NCBI GenBank assembly: GCA_021927905.1 | Contig: BLLK01000051.1 | Span: forward strand, 992,001-1,056,000 | Length of the DNA stretch: 64,000 nt | Direction: 5' to 3' | Origin: Chaetoceros tenuissimus | Taxonomy: Eukaryota > Bacillariophyta > Thalassiosirophyceae > Chaetocerotales > Chaetocerotaceae | In this document: piece after piece, positions 47,896-58,291 of the stretch | Layout of the letters: every line of letters begins with the position of its first letter | How positions within the stretch are numbered: position 1 is the first letter of the stretch | Notes under the pieces: generated by a model | Databases searched by the model: none | Seen by the model: only the letters and a program-made list of their open reading frames with translations | Told to the model about the DNA's origin: nothing | Made by a program: the position numbers and the translations under genes

Positions 47896-49002
47896 CTATT
47901 GATAAATCATGAAATACGTGTCGTTCGCACATCCGTAATCTACATAAATTAAATTCAAATCTTTGTCTGTATCTGCCATCCTTTCAAAGATTTCACTGAC
48001 AAAATCTGTAACGCCTCCCCACTCTATATTGCCATCCATGTCTCTCAGACACCACTCAGAATTTGCACCCAATGTTACAAAACGCACATTATTCAATCTT
48101 TTTCCATCCTTATGCAAATGATCATGAAGTTCACGCGGTAAATTACCAAAATACTTCCAAGTCCCATCTTCATAGACTATAAGGAAATCATTGATAGAAC
48201 GTCCGAAAGCAACGCATCGCACAGGTTTCTTGAGGAAGAAAAAATCCATGGAATCAGGTCCATCCCACACTTTCTTCCCATCCAAGAATGCGGCATAGTA
48301 TCTCCCTTTACTTCCAAGCGATACATACACAGGTGGACTATCGTGTGAAATTAATTTTTCCTTGAGTCCTTTTGGAATATTACTTGTAGCTTCCCATCTG
48401 CCAGAGTTAAATACAAATACAGCAGCCTTGCCATTTGTCGCTGCACAAATTAAAGTATCAGAGTGATTCGATGCAAAAATAAGTTCAACTTCCTGCATTA
48501 TATCCGATGGAAAACTGCATGCAAATTGCATGTTTGCCGATTTACTTGTCTCAATGAGTGTTCGTAAATGTTTTTTCAAAGCTTCACTCTCAGCAGCTAG
48601 AATTGTCTCACCAATACTAAGCATCATTTCATTATTCAATCTATAATTTTCATCTGACTTTTTCTCTTCTATTTGATATTTATCACGTGATTTAGAGCGT
48701 GTGTCTGAGTTATTTGTATCATGTTGTAGCTTGTCTAAATTCATCAAACTTAATTCAGGTGGTGAATAAAGAATCCTTTCAATCTCTTTCAAGCTGCAAT
48801 TTGTATTGAATATACTACGAATCTGACCATCATATATTCTTTGTGTAACGGCTGTACATGTATCACAGTAAATGTCTACCCTAGCTGGAGATGGATTTGA
48901 TGCAATGAGATATGTCAATGTATTTGGAACATCCGTTTTGTATTTTAGTTCCCTACAGTTTGGAACATGATTTGCTATTTTTCTTATGGCCTTTTGTTCC
49001 AT
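47896..49002 (-). CDS. Hypothetical protein with C-terminal beta-propeller-like repeats, 368 aa
   Basis: From an ATG at 49002. Residues ~1-165 are helical and charged. Residues ~170-368 form about four repeats of a beta-type unit of roughly 50 residues. Recurring elements are F-x-x-G-x-W (VFNSGRWEATSNIP, YEDGTWKYFGNLP), V-x-L-G-x-x-x-x-W/Y (VSLGSKGRYYAAFLDGKKVW, VTLGANSEWCLRDMDGNIEW) and a terminal aromatic. These resemble WD/RCC1-like propeller blades known from diatoms and other protists. The function is unknown. On the minus strand a TTTTTCCTAG acceptor-like site lies 24 nt upstream of the ATG and keeps the frame open (ASILSSE-M), so a further 5' exon is possible. Confidence 0.68.
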   Translation of the reverse strand: MEQKAIRKIANHVPNCRELKYKTDVPNTLTYLIASNPSPARVDIYCDTCTAVTQRIYDGQIRSIFNTNCSLKEIERILYSPPELSLMNLDKLQHDTNNSDTRSKSRDKYQIEEKKSDENYRLNNEMMLSIGETILAAESEALKKHLRTLIETSKSANMQFACSFPSDIMQEVELIFASNHSDTLICAATNGKAAVFVFNSGRWEATSNIPKGLKEKLISHDSPPVYVSLGSKGRYYAAFLDGKKVWDGPDSMDFFFLKKPVRCVAFGRSINDFLIVYEDGTWKYFGNLPRELHDHLHKDGKRLNNVRFVTLGANSEWCLRDMDGNIEWGGVTDFVSEIFERMADTDKDLNLIYVDYGCANDTYFMIYQ

Positions 49003-49630
49003 TTCGCTTGAAGATAAGATTGATGCCTAGGAAAAAGGGTCAGATTGGTATCATAGATTATTATCATCAAGAGTGCACATGAAAATGGGTGTTGATGCAC
49101 AAGGATGTAAGGATGTTTGTTTGTAATGGCAATTTTTGAAATTCCACAACGGTTGGAAAAAGGATTCTGTAAAGTCCGATAGGGTTTCAGTCCCGTCACT
49201 TTTTGAAAAATCTTGAATGTGAAATACAAATTATGGAAGCTTGTGCACAAAGTGAAATGATCCCAATAACATAGCAATTCTAGAAAGTAAAACTTTTTCA
49301 AGAAATTCCTAGGAAAACGTCCGTTGATATTGCTAGATTGATCTGCATGAACATGAACTGCTTGCAGATGTAGAGAATTGATCTCTACTGCAGATATTTT
49401 AGGTCTTCATGGTGCAGATTGCAGATATGAATTCTTTATATCTTGAAAGAAGTGTTTTCCAGCACTGTACCTGTTTTTGCTCTACTGGACCACATGAACA
49501 TGCACAAATCACATCCTTCATAATATTCCCTTTTACAACATCTAACTCACATACTACTGCACCAACTGTTGCTATTTATCACTGCCCTCCAACAACTGGA
49601 ACTACCGTCAACGAACGCACGAGAAGAAAG
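49003..49630. other. Divergent intergenic region, 628 bp
   Basis: It lies between the propeller-like and P5 ATPase genes. The ATPase frame is open back to an ATG at 49409, but that would place about 74 non-hydrophobic residues before a good signal peptide. I therefore regard it as 5' leader. Confidence 0.45.
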
Positions 49631-52600
49631 ATGCAACCAATCTATCGTCTTGGATATCTCGCTTTGCTTTGTGCGGTCTCTAGAGTCTCTGCTGATTTTG
49701 GAGACTATGTAGATCCAACCTTTAACTGGTGAGTCTACCACTATTGAGTATCAGAATAAAAAAGGTTGTTTCTCGTTCATTTGCTTAACTAAATCAAAAA
49801 TTTTAACACAATTTTTCATTCAGTCCTGCAATGACTACATGCCCAGTTGTATGTGTCGCTGAAGGTCAAGATTGCCCTGATGCATTGCTCTGTGAGGGCT
49901 TGGAATCCAAGTGTCTCGACGGCACATGTGCTATGGACTGTACTGAAATCAATGCATCGTTCCTCGAAGGGGATAACCCTTGTCCGAAATGCTCTCCCGT
50001 CGTCTGGTAAGAATTATATTTGATGTTTTTAGATGAATCATTTGGTTTTGATTTTTTATTCCCTCTTGCTGCATCTTACGTATATTTTCTGTGTCGGATT
50101 CTATTTACCATTCATTAGTGGAAAGATCATTGATGATTATGATACCTGTAACCTTGCATTTGGATCTTTTTACGAAGCAACCAACAAATGCGCTGAAGCG
50201 CAGGTAGAAGCGGAAACCAAACTATTCACACTCAAAGAACCTCTATTTATCGCCATCTATTGCATTGTGTGCATTAGTTTTGCACTCATGTTTATCTGGT
50301 GTGCATTTAATCAACGCCTCTCACCAGTCCCTGGATCAACTCAGCCTCTCTTGTCAGAAAAGAATGGTGCCAATATAGAAGAAAAGTGGACACAGACTGG
50401 TTATCGTGCAGAAATATTTGGAATGAGTCTCTACGCTTTGGTCATGTTCGTATTGTTCGGTTTTCAAGTAGCTCTTGGTGCATTAACGATTTTTTACTAT
50501 ATCCAGCAAGAAGCAATTACATGGTTCAAACCTGTTTTTGAAGATGAGCTACAAGTTCTGCTAGTCCATGAAATCACTTGGGCAGTAGGATTATTCTTCA
50601 CTCTCTTGCTGAAATGGCCTGTATCGATCCAAGCACTTTTCCTAAGGAGATCCTTTCTTGCATCTGCATCTCATGTTGTTGTTGTTACTCCTATTACGGA
50701 ATTGAAGGATGGAGAGAAGGGAACGAGATTTCTAGACCGAGTCAAGCGAGTTTTAACTGAAATTGGAATTGGTGTTAATGCATTTATGAGATGCATATTT
50801 TCAGATGTGTCGGTCCCAGTCGGAAGTTATGAAAGAACTGTGTGTAAAGTCAAGGTCGAGGGAGGAATTAGACACTTTTATTTTCGACTTCGACGTTACA
50901 ACTTTGATGAAGAGACTGGCGTTTTCGTTCCTGGAAGGTGCTCCCTAGGTTCCAATATTGGAGATTTCATCGAAGGTAAGGGAGGATTGACAGCCGAACA
51001 GACATCCTTTCAAATGGAAGTTGTGGGACGAAACTATATCTACATGAAAAAGCCAAACTTTTTCTTGATGATTATTAGGGAGTTTTCCAAGCCTTTTTAT
51101 ATTTATCAATTGTTTATGATTTGGACATGGTTTCCACTCTGGTATTATTATATGGCTTGTGTACAGGTGAGAGAGATTTGTAGAGACATGTTACGTATTT
51201 TCATTACTGTTGGTCTAATCCTTTTTATGTTTCATCAGACGATTATCGTCGGCAGTGGAGGATTAGTTATGTCTTTCTTCCAATATCGAAATGAAAAGAA
51301 TTTGTACCGAATCACGATGGTCGAAGGGGAGGTCACTGCCATCCGTGACGGTGAATCGATCCGTTTGAATCAGAGGCTAATTGTACCTGGAGATGTTATA
51401 GTCATCGAGCCTGGCTACGTTTATGCTGATATGATCGTTCTTGAATCAACTCATTTGCTTGTCGACGAAGCTGCTCTTACCGGAGAATCTACGCCTATGT
51501 CCAAGATTTCTTGTGACCTTAGCGAATCAGCCGATGTTTACGTATACGCTAATCACAAGAAACATACTATCTCAGCTGGAACCCGAGTAATCGAAGCAAA
51601 TGACGGGGCTCTTGCGCTTGTTCTTGCTACTGGTTCTCATACTACCAAAGGAGAGCTTTTGAGAGACATTCTTTCTTATCAGCGCCATCAATTCAAGTTC
51701 GATACTGAAGTCAAGGTTGTTATCTTGATTCTCTTCTTATACTCTATCTTTGGATTCTCGTTGACTGTTGGCTTGTTGAAGGATGATTTTATCTATGAGT
51801 TTTTATATGGGATGTATGTTGTTGGGACCTGTCTCGTAAGTACATATATTGTCTCCATGGGATAGCACCGCGTTGCTCGCAACTCAACTATTTGTTCATT
51901 TCTATTCTAGCCTCCTCTACTCCCAACTGTGTTCACTGTTAGTGTAGGTATCTCTGATGACCGGCTTGCTCGCAAGAACATTGCCTGTGTCAATTCAGAA
52001 GATATTCTCGTTGCTGGCAAGGTTAAAATGGCATTCTTTGACAAGACTGGCACACTGACCAAACAAGGATTAGACTTCATTTCTGCTTCAGAAAGCCTAG
52101 CAGGAAGTGGAAAACTCGACACAGCTATGGCAACTTGTCACAGCTTGACTGCTAATTCTGATGGATTGTTAATAGGTAATTCTGTTGACTTAAACATGTT
52201 CAATGCATCTCTAGCGAAAATGATTGGTGGATCTTTATTCGAGCTTAAAGATGGATCTCATGTGCATGTATTAAAGGTATTCGAGTTTGATCATCATCGC
52301 ATGACTCAGAGCGTAATTGTTGAGCACAAAAGCAAATGCGTCGCATTTGTAAAGGGAAGTGGTGAAAGTATCAGCAAACTATGCAGAGCGAATACTTTGC
52401 CTAATGCTTTTGATGACATGCTTGCAGCAAGCGCAAGGGAAGGGATTTATCAGATTAGCTTTGGAACGAAGGAGTTGTCTATTTCAGCTTCCGAAATCAA
52501 CAGCATTACTCGTGATAGTCTCGAATACGATCTTGAATTTGTTGGAACTGTCAACTTTAAGAATCAACTCAGAGACGAAAGTGCTGCTGTTATCGAGGAA

Positions 52601-53995
52601 CTTACTGAAGGTGATATTAGTTCTACAATGGTTACTGGAGACAACACGTTGACAGGAATTCGCATCGCCAAAGAGGCAGGGCTCATTAAAGCTGAGCAAA
52701 AGATCCTCTTCGGAAAGTTTGCTGGTAGTGGTGACGTTGCCTGGCTTGACGAAGATAACAATCCTGTAGAACTTCCATTGATTAGTGAGTTCAAGGAAAA
52801 CAACATTGCACTTGCTATCACTGGTGATGTATGGAGACATCTGTTGGAGAAAGACGCAGACAATGCCCGTGCTCTTGCTGATCATGTACGTGTTTTTGGA
52901 CGCTGTACCCCTAATCACAAGGTATCAGTGATTGACTTTTTTGTAAGAGAAGGTAATACTTGCTGCATGGTTGGAGATGGTGGAAATGATTGTGGAGCTC
53001 TCAAGACTGCACATGTTGGCATTGCTCTGAGTGACGCAGAGGCTTCTATTGTTGCACCATTTACCTCCTTGGACAAACAAATTACTTCTGTCACCGAGGT
53101 ACTAAGGGAGGGAAGGTGTGCTCTTGCAAGTGCTTTAGCTAGCTACAAGTATATGATTATCTATGGTCAGGTTGAATCTATCAACCAGATTGCAAACGCA
53201 TACTTTTCGGTTACATTTCATGAGTGGTGCTGGGTGTTTATGGACGGTGTCTGGATGATGTCCATGGCTTTTACCCTTCCACTTTCTAGTGCAGAAAAAC
53301 GCTTGTCTTCGCGTCGCCCTACTTCATCACTTCTTGGAATGAACACCATGGCTACCGTACTTGGAGTTTTATTCATCAACTTTTGCTTTACCTGCATCGC
53401 TCTTGGCGCACTTACAATTCAGGACTGGTACCAGTGCAGAAAATGGGGTTCAACAGATATTTCTAATATTACTTTGATTGGTGACAACTATGAGGTGCGT
53501 GGCTTACATACTTTACTCGCTTTTTTTTTTCTGATGGTTAACACGATTTTTCAGGCTTCTGTTTTGTTTATTATTACTGGATACCAATATGTGTCTTCTG
53601 CAATGGCTTTCAACTGGGGTTTCTCATTCCGGTCTGCATGGTGGAAAAACTATGTCTTTGTTACACTCTGCATTGGCTACACTGTGATCCATTGGATAGC
53701 TACGCTTCACCCTAGTCAGCTGTCATGTGTTTGGCGCTTGAATTGCACAAATGAAAACGTAGTTCCTGCAGTGACAGATTCATCTATTCCCATTAATAAC
53801 GCTTTCAATACCACTGTAATGCCTTTAAGCTTCAGAGTGAAGTTATTGATCATGATGATTTTTAACACTTTTGCGACTATGATTTGGACTTTCTTGGTTG
53901 GAAACAGCAGCAAAATCGTCAGATCTAAAAGTAAAAGAGATGAGACTCTAGCAAAGGGTAGAAAGGACACTGTTTTTGAAGGGGATGTCAAGTAA
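49631..53995 (+). CDS. P5-type (P5B-like) cation-transporting ATPase, six exons
   Basis: Exons: 49631..49728, 49824..50006, 50119..51166, 51239..51835, 51911..53494, 53555..53995, giving 1316 aa. A signal peptide (MQPIYRLGYLALLCAVSRVS) is followed by a Cys-rich lumenal segment. Then come the membrane helices and actuator (LTGESTPMSK), the M4 motif CLPPLLPT, and the phosphorylation site DKTGTLT with D686. TGDNTLTGIRIAKEAG, GRCTPNHK and MVGDGGNDCGALKTAHVGIA complete the P-domain. PPxLP in M4 with an uncharged x places it with P5B (ATP13A2-like) pumps, which transport polyamines from endolysosomal lumen; P5A has Asp or Glu there. The introns 51167-51238 (72 bp) and 53495-53554 (60 bp) are multiples of three and lack stops. 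I call them introns because of their GT-AG ends and because removing them gives WYYYMACVQ|TIIVGS and NYE|ASVLFIITGYQY, which fit the family. The Cys-rich N-terminus is unusual. Confidence 0.87.
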
Positions 53996-54384
53996 AATTT
54001 GAGAACAATGGTACTTTGAGCTCACCTCTAGAAGCGTAAAAATACAATATGTTGTTCGCCATTTTGATTTCCATTAACTTTTTTTCCAAGAAAAGAGATG
54101 TTTTTGATAAAACTAATATTTATTTAAAATCCTACGCGTTGGGATAGAAACCCATGTTCAAAAAACAATACAAAACAGGGTGCACTTGATCCCTTTTTAC
54201 AAGAAGCTTTCCTAGATACAGTTGGTATTTTGAAAAATTACCAACCAAGAATCTCTTCCTTTTTTTATAAATGATAATATGATTCGATGATAACTTTTTG
54301 ATACAATTGCTATAAGCAATATGTCTTGATCTGAACGTTGACCCATTCAACAACGATACAAAAAACCACTTCCCCAGTTCATAT
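53996..54384. other. Convergent intergenic region, 389 bp
   Basis: 3' ends of the ATPase and the PSxxPS protein lie on either side. No gene or RNA is seen. Confidence 0.45.
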
Positions 54385-55791
54385 TTATGAACAACTTGGA
54401 CCAGCAGTGCAGGATGCACAGCACTTCTCAGCAACTTCTCCAGTACACCATTTGGCTTGACGCCTATTGGTGATCTCCATTTCCGGATTCTTACAAAGGT
54501 ATTTACAATCTACCATTTTAGCAACAACGCTCTCAGGGGTACGGTTGAACTCGTATTCTTCATCATCATTGCAAGTTACAGGAGACTTGGTTGGTGCGTT
54601 GGTCGGAAAGTTTGTGGGAGTGGAAGTTGGTCCGAATGGAGCAGCAGTTGGTATTGGGGATGGTTTAATGCTTCTTGTTGGGGTATTAGAAGGATGTCCA
54701 GTTGGTTGAGGACTTGGTCTAGATGATGGTGAATCAGACGAAGACAATGTTGGACTGTTTGATGGTAATGATGATGGAAGCTTTGAAGGAGCATCAGATG
54801 GTACCATAGACGGACGAATTGACGGACTGTCTGAAGGAAGCTTTGACTGACTATCTGTAGGTGCGTCTGAAGGAAGATTTGAAGGGCCGTTTGTTGGCAA
54901 AACAGATGGAAGCATAGTTGGATTATCAGATGGTTTCATGGATGGACTTTCAGACGGACGATTCGAAGGTACCATAGATGGGATAGCAGAATGCATTTTA
55001 GTCGGTGTCATGGTAGGGAAAGGAGAAGGCATAGGTGAAGGTGGTCTACTTGGAGTAGAAGTTGGAAGAGTTCCGGTAGGTGAAGCAGTTGGGCTCGATG
55101 TAGATGGAGCACTGGTTGGTGCAGAAGTTGGTTTGCTGGTACATAAGCCGCAAGTTTCAGCACATGCGTAAAGTTGACGCTCTTCAGTACAATATAAATC
55201 TTTTCTTGCTTGATTTACATCATCGTTATTATTCTGAGTAAGCCATCCACATGTATATGGACCTGTACCTCCTCCCGCAGCTTCGAATTCATATGTCTCT
55301 GGCAAGTCAGTACATCTCAACTTGGATGGTGACATGGTAGGATTCTTACTAGGTTCCATGGTTGGTGTATCATCAACAGCATCAACACATCCACAAGTCG
55401 CTGGACAGTACATCATCTGCTGATCAAAAGTACAATACTTGTCCATTCTATTTGCTGTATAATCTGAGTTATATGTGATCCAAGCACAAGGTCGCATTTC
55501 CCCATTGTAAATGAGAGGAAACTCATGACCGTCAGTATCTGTATACGTAACTGATGGTGCTGCTGAGCAAGCCAATGGACAATTCTTGTACACACTCGAA
55601 TTATAAAAAGGATGCGAAGAGACACAGTATCTCTTTGCTCTTTCAACTTTCTCCTGGATCCAACTACAATCCTGTTCAATCCCAGCCTCTGTGGTGAAGG
55701 TAAAGGCAGCGTTATCCATACATTCTGCATTGATTGTAGCAGGGAGCATAGATGCTATGATTGCCAAGTATGTCTTTAAGAATGCATTCAT
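54385..55791 (-). CDS. Secreted PSxxPS-repeat protein with four Cys-rich domains, 468 aa
   Basis: From an ATG at 55791. A signal peptide (1-22, ending TINA) precedes three related Cys domains at ~24-80, ~82-135 and ~158-218. Each carries the pattern C-x-W-x(~10)-YC...C(P)-x-x-CG/SxC (for example PYTCGWLTQNN with YACAETCGLC). From ~220 to ~405 there is a Pro/Ser/Thr linker made of tetrapeptide-like units PSxxPS and PTxxPS. A fourth Cys domain closes the protein (EYEFNRTPE to CASCTAGPSCS). Such proteins are abundant in diatoms and are presumed to be surface or frustule-associated structural glycoproteins. The Pro-rich region would be a natural substrate for secreted prolyl hydroxylases like those at 37.7-42.5 kb; that link is inference. 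Confidence 0.85.
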   Translation of the reverse strand: MNAFLKTYLAIIASMLPATINAECMDNAAFTFTTEAGIEQDCSWIQEKVERAKRYCVSSHPFYNSSVYKNCPLACSAAPSVTYTDTDGHEFPLIYNGEMRPCAWITYNSDYTANRMDKYCTFDQQMMYCPATCGCVDAVDDTPTMEPSKNPTMSPSKLRCTDLPETYEFEAAGGGTGPYTCGWLTQNNNDDVNQARKDLYCTEERQLYACAETCGLCTSKPTSAPTSAPSTSSPTASPTGTLPTSTPSRPPSPMPSPFPTMTPTKMHSAIPSMVPSNRPSESPSMKPSDNPTMLPSVLPTNGPSNLPSDAPTDSQSKLPSDSPSIRPSMVPSDAPSKLPSSLPSNSPTLSSSDSPSSRPSPQPTGHPSNTPTRSIKPSPIPTAAPFGPTSTPTNFPTNAPTKSPVTCNDDEEYEFNRTPESVVAKMVDCKYLCKNPEMEITNRRQAKWCTGEVAEKCCASCTAGPSCS

Positions 55792-56232
55792 TGTTGGTCA
55801 AGTTGATTAGAATTACAATGTGTTGAGATTATTATGAAGTAATGGGTGAAGGAAAAAAGGAAATAATGTGGTGAAGGATTTTTAGCGGGCTATTTACTAC
55901 ATTTTTAGCCATGTTCGGCGATAGTTTTGGACTGTCACAACAAGACCCACACAAGACTGGATCCTTTTTCTCGAATCCTTTCCCGATAAGGTTCAAGTCC
56001 CATAATGACCCTTTTCCTCCACACGCGCGAAACTCGAGTTTCACTTGGTTCAAAGTGTATGTACGTACTAAGTGTTACAGTGGTGTTTCAGTGAAGGTTT
56101 GTTTTGAAAATGTAATACTTACCTCAACACTACCTCAACAGATAAAAGCTTATTTCAAATATATATAGGTGGTTGAAAAGCCCAAGTCTGATACAAAGAA
56201 TTAGCCTTCAACTTTATTGCATAATTAAGAGC
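55792..56232. other. Divergent intergenic region, 441 bp
   Basis: A donor-like AG|GTAAGTAT on the minus strand near 56112-56121 could be a 5' UTR splice site of the PSxxPS gene, but no acceptor was identified. The rest shows no gene. Confidence 0.4.
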
Positions 56233-57360
56233 ATGTATATGGCAATATTCTTTATTGTTCAAAGCTTGATTTTAGTAAAGCATGTGTCATCTTTCTCGAC
56301 TCCTTCTTTATCAAATTTCCAAGGAACGATAAACTACTACAGACGGTTCAGTCCATCCGCACACTATGTATCTGACGGAGATGATACAGAAATAGACACA
56401 AACGATTACAGCTATGAAATTAATGATGAAGATATAGAATCGTCCATGGAACAAAATGAAAAAATAAGATTTAGAGCGAGAGCGGCATACGATGGATCTG
56501 GTTTTCGAGGTTGGCAAGTTCAAGCCAAAGGGAGGACTTGCCAGGGTGAATTGGAAAATGTATTATCCACTAGATTCAATAGAACTGTAAAAATAGTCGG
56601 AGCTGGCCGGACGGATGCATCCGTACACGCTCGAGGTCAAGCATTCCATTTTGATGTCTATTGCAATGAAATAGTCACAAAAGGAAACATTGATGAATCT
56701 TTAAGTAATACTCAAAACTTTTGCAAGCAATTGCAAAAGTCTTTGAATAGTATGTTGAAAGATGATATTCGGATATACAATGTTATGGAATGTCCACCGC
56801 CTGTTGAAGTGACTCATCAAGATGGGTCTGTTCGTACTCATAAATGGCATGTGATTTACAACTCAGAAAAGAAATTATATGTCTATCGGATCAGCTTACG
56901 GCCCAAAGCCGTTGCTGTAGATCCTTTAGAAAGATATAGAAGGGTTCATATGGATGGTGATATTGATCCTCATAATCTACAAAGAATCTTGAGGCACTAT
57001 GAAGGGACGCATGATTTTCGAGCTTTTAGTGGAGCTATTGAGGCAAATATGAAGAAAGATGGAGTTGAACATAAGGATACTGTACGAACAGTCTACTCAT
57101 GCGATTTGATTGACGAAGGTGAAGGTAACTACCGAATTGAAATTTACTTAAAAGGTGCTCTCTATAAAATGGTTAGAAACATGGTTGGAACAGCTATTGA
57201 TGTTGCCAAAGGGAGATTCGATGAAGAAAAGATGCTTGTAATGTTACATCAAAAGAAGGAGGAACAACTTGTGAGAAAAGATAACAAGTGCAAGCCTGCT
57301 CCAGGAGAGGGGTTGACTTTAGAAAAGGTATACTTTGAAGATGATGGCTTCCTTTTCTAG
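56233..57360 (+). CDS. Plastid-targeted tRNA pseudouridine synthase (TruA/PUS1 family)
   Basis: This is a 375-aa protein from the ATG at 56233 (a second Met follows at 56239). The start MYMAIFFIVQSLILVKHVSSF forms a signal peptide with cleavage before F in VSSFSTPS, an ASAFAP-like motif for plastid import. The catalytic domain begins IRFRARAAYDGSGFRGWQVQ. It contains the active-site motif GAGRTDASVHARGQAFHF with the nucleophilic Asp in RTDASVHA. C-terminal signatures include GTHDFRAFSG and LYKMVRNMVGTAIDVAKG. TruA converts U38-40 in the anticodon stem to pseudouridine. An insertion of about 30 residues at ~185-205 (VEVTHQDGSVRTHKWHV) separates the two halves. The plastid location means it probably modifies plastid tRNAs. 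Confidence 0.9.
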   Translation: MYMAIFFIVQSLILVKHVSSFSTPSLSNFQGTINYYRRFSPSAHYVSDGDDTEIDTNDYSYEINDEDIESSMEQNEKIRFRARAAYDGSGFRGWQVQAKGRTCQGELENVLSTRFNRTVKIVGAGRTDASVHARGQAFHFDVYCNEIVTKGNIDESLSNTQNFCKQLQKSLNSMLKDDIRIYNVMECPPPVEVTHQDGSVRTHKWHVIYNSEKKLYVYRISLRPKAVAVDPLERYRRVHMDGDIDPHNLQRILRHYEGTHDFRAFSGAIEANMKKDGVEHKDTVRTVYSCDLIDEGEGNYRIEIYLKGALYKMVRNMVGTAIDVAKGRFDEEKMLVMLHQKKEEQLVRKDNKCKPAPGEGLTLEKVYFEDDGFLF

Positions 57361-57857
57361 TTTGCCACACATACTTGCGAATCCAAGGATCGAGTCAACT
57401 TTTGAATTTGAAACAAGTATACCACGAATATCTTGCAACTAAGCTCATACTATTCATACATGCTGTGGTATATATATATATATATATATAAGCAAAATCA
57501 CTTCAAGACTAAGTTTATCGCTATCAATGCCAAATATTACGAGTAAGAATCTTGACGATAATATGGTTCCATCCTGGAGAAGTGGTACCAAATTCTGGTC
57601 TAAATTTGGAGAAATCAAAACAAGAAAAGAGGTTTTGTGATTCAAAACTACTTGTATTACGGACAAACATACTCAATAATTTACTAACCTTTTATTACTT
57701 TACTATATACAAAAATTTCAATACAACAAACAACATAAAAACTGCTTCCCCTTCATTATGGTGGGCTTTTGAAAGTTTCAGTGAAAGAAAACAGGGACTT
57801 GCATCAGCAAGTCATCTTCCTATCTATTCACATGAATCGCCCTAAACAGTCGCCTTT
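57361..57857. other. Convergent intergenic region, 497 bp
   Basis: Apart from a (TA)11 microsatellite, no gene is visible. A 97-codon plus-strand frame at 57552-57845 has no clear protein character and was not called. Confidence 0.45.
57469..57490. repeat. (TA)11 microsatellite
   Basis: Eleven perfect TA units in the spacer after the pseudouridine synthase gene. Confidence 0.9.
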
Positions 57858-58130
57858 TTAACAAAGTCCACATGATGGTGGACAAATACTATTCACTCTA
57901 TCAAGTCCACAATATCTCTCTTTTCTGACGTCTGCTCTTTTCTTATTTTGCAGGATCCAAACACACCCAACACTCTTTTCCAGATTAATAAGGGTAAATG
58001 TCGCAAGCTCATCGTCGACACAACTCTTAATTGATGGAGTTTGAGAAGGGGATGAAGATGGTGCTTGTGTCGAGGAAGGTGCCAAAGTTGGAGTGCTTGA
58101 TGGAGCAGATGTAATTGTCCTTGCAAGCAT
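57858..58130 (-). CDS. Small PSxxPS/Cys-domain protein or gene fragment, 90 aa
   Basis: The frame from the first ATG at 58130 begins MLARTITSAPSSTPTLAPSS, a Pro/Ser linker without a signal peptide. A single Cys domain follows (CVDDELATF..., GCVWILQNKK, RYCGLDR, ICPPSCGLC). The domain matches those of the PSxxPS protein at 54.4-55.8 kb in Cys, Trp and Arg spacing. Because a linker normally follows other domains, this may be the last exon of a longer gene, or a fragment left by duplication. The upstream in-frame extension to 58244 is Tyr-rich and has no ATG. Confidence 0.5.
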   Translation of the reverse strand: MLARTITSAPSSTPTLAPSSTQAPSSSPSQTPSIKSCVDDELATFTLINLEKSVGCVWILQNKKRADVRKERYCGLDRVNSICPPSCGLC

Positions 58131-58291
58131 CCTCTCAGTCTTTTTGTAAGGAAAGAAAATAGGTTGAAGAGAAAACTTGACGCAAGAGATAGGCTTTAAA
58201 AGTAGATACAAATAATTTTTATAATATGAATAATAGTAATACAATGCTTTTCAATTCCAAATCATCTCTGATTTCATGTTCTGCTAAGAGA

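Noticed and set aside
49409-49630. 74-residue extension before the P5 ATPase signal peptide
   Set aside because: Internal signal peptide at 49631 fits a true N-terminus; the extension is low-quality sequence without motifs.
55990-56015. GGTTCAAGTCC resembling a tRNA T-arm
   Set aside because: The flanking bases do not form a T-stem or acceptor stem, and no D-arm or anticodon arm lies at the expected distance.
56112-56122. ATACTTACCT, the 5' end sequence of U1 snRNA
   Set aside because: The following bases do not continue the U1 sequence. It is more simply a splice-donor-like word on the minus strand.
57552-57845. 97-codon plus-strand frame after the pseudouridine synthase
   Set aside because: Composition is like the AT-rich spacer, no domain, and no homology to neighbours is visible.
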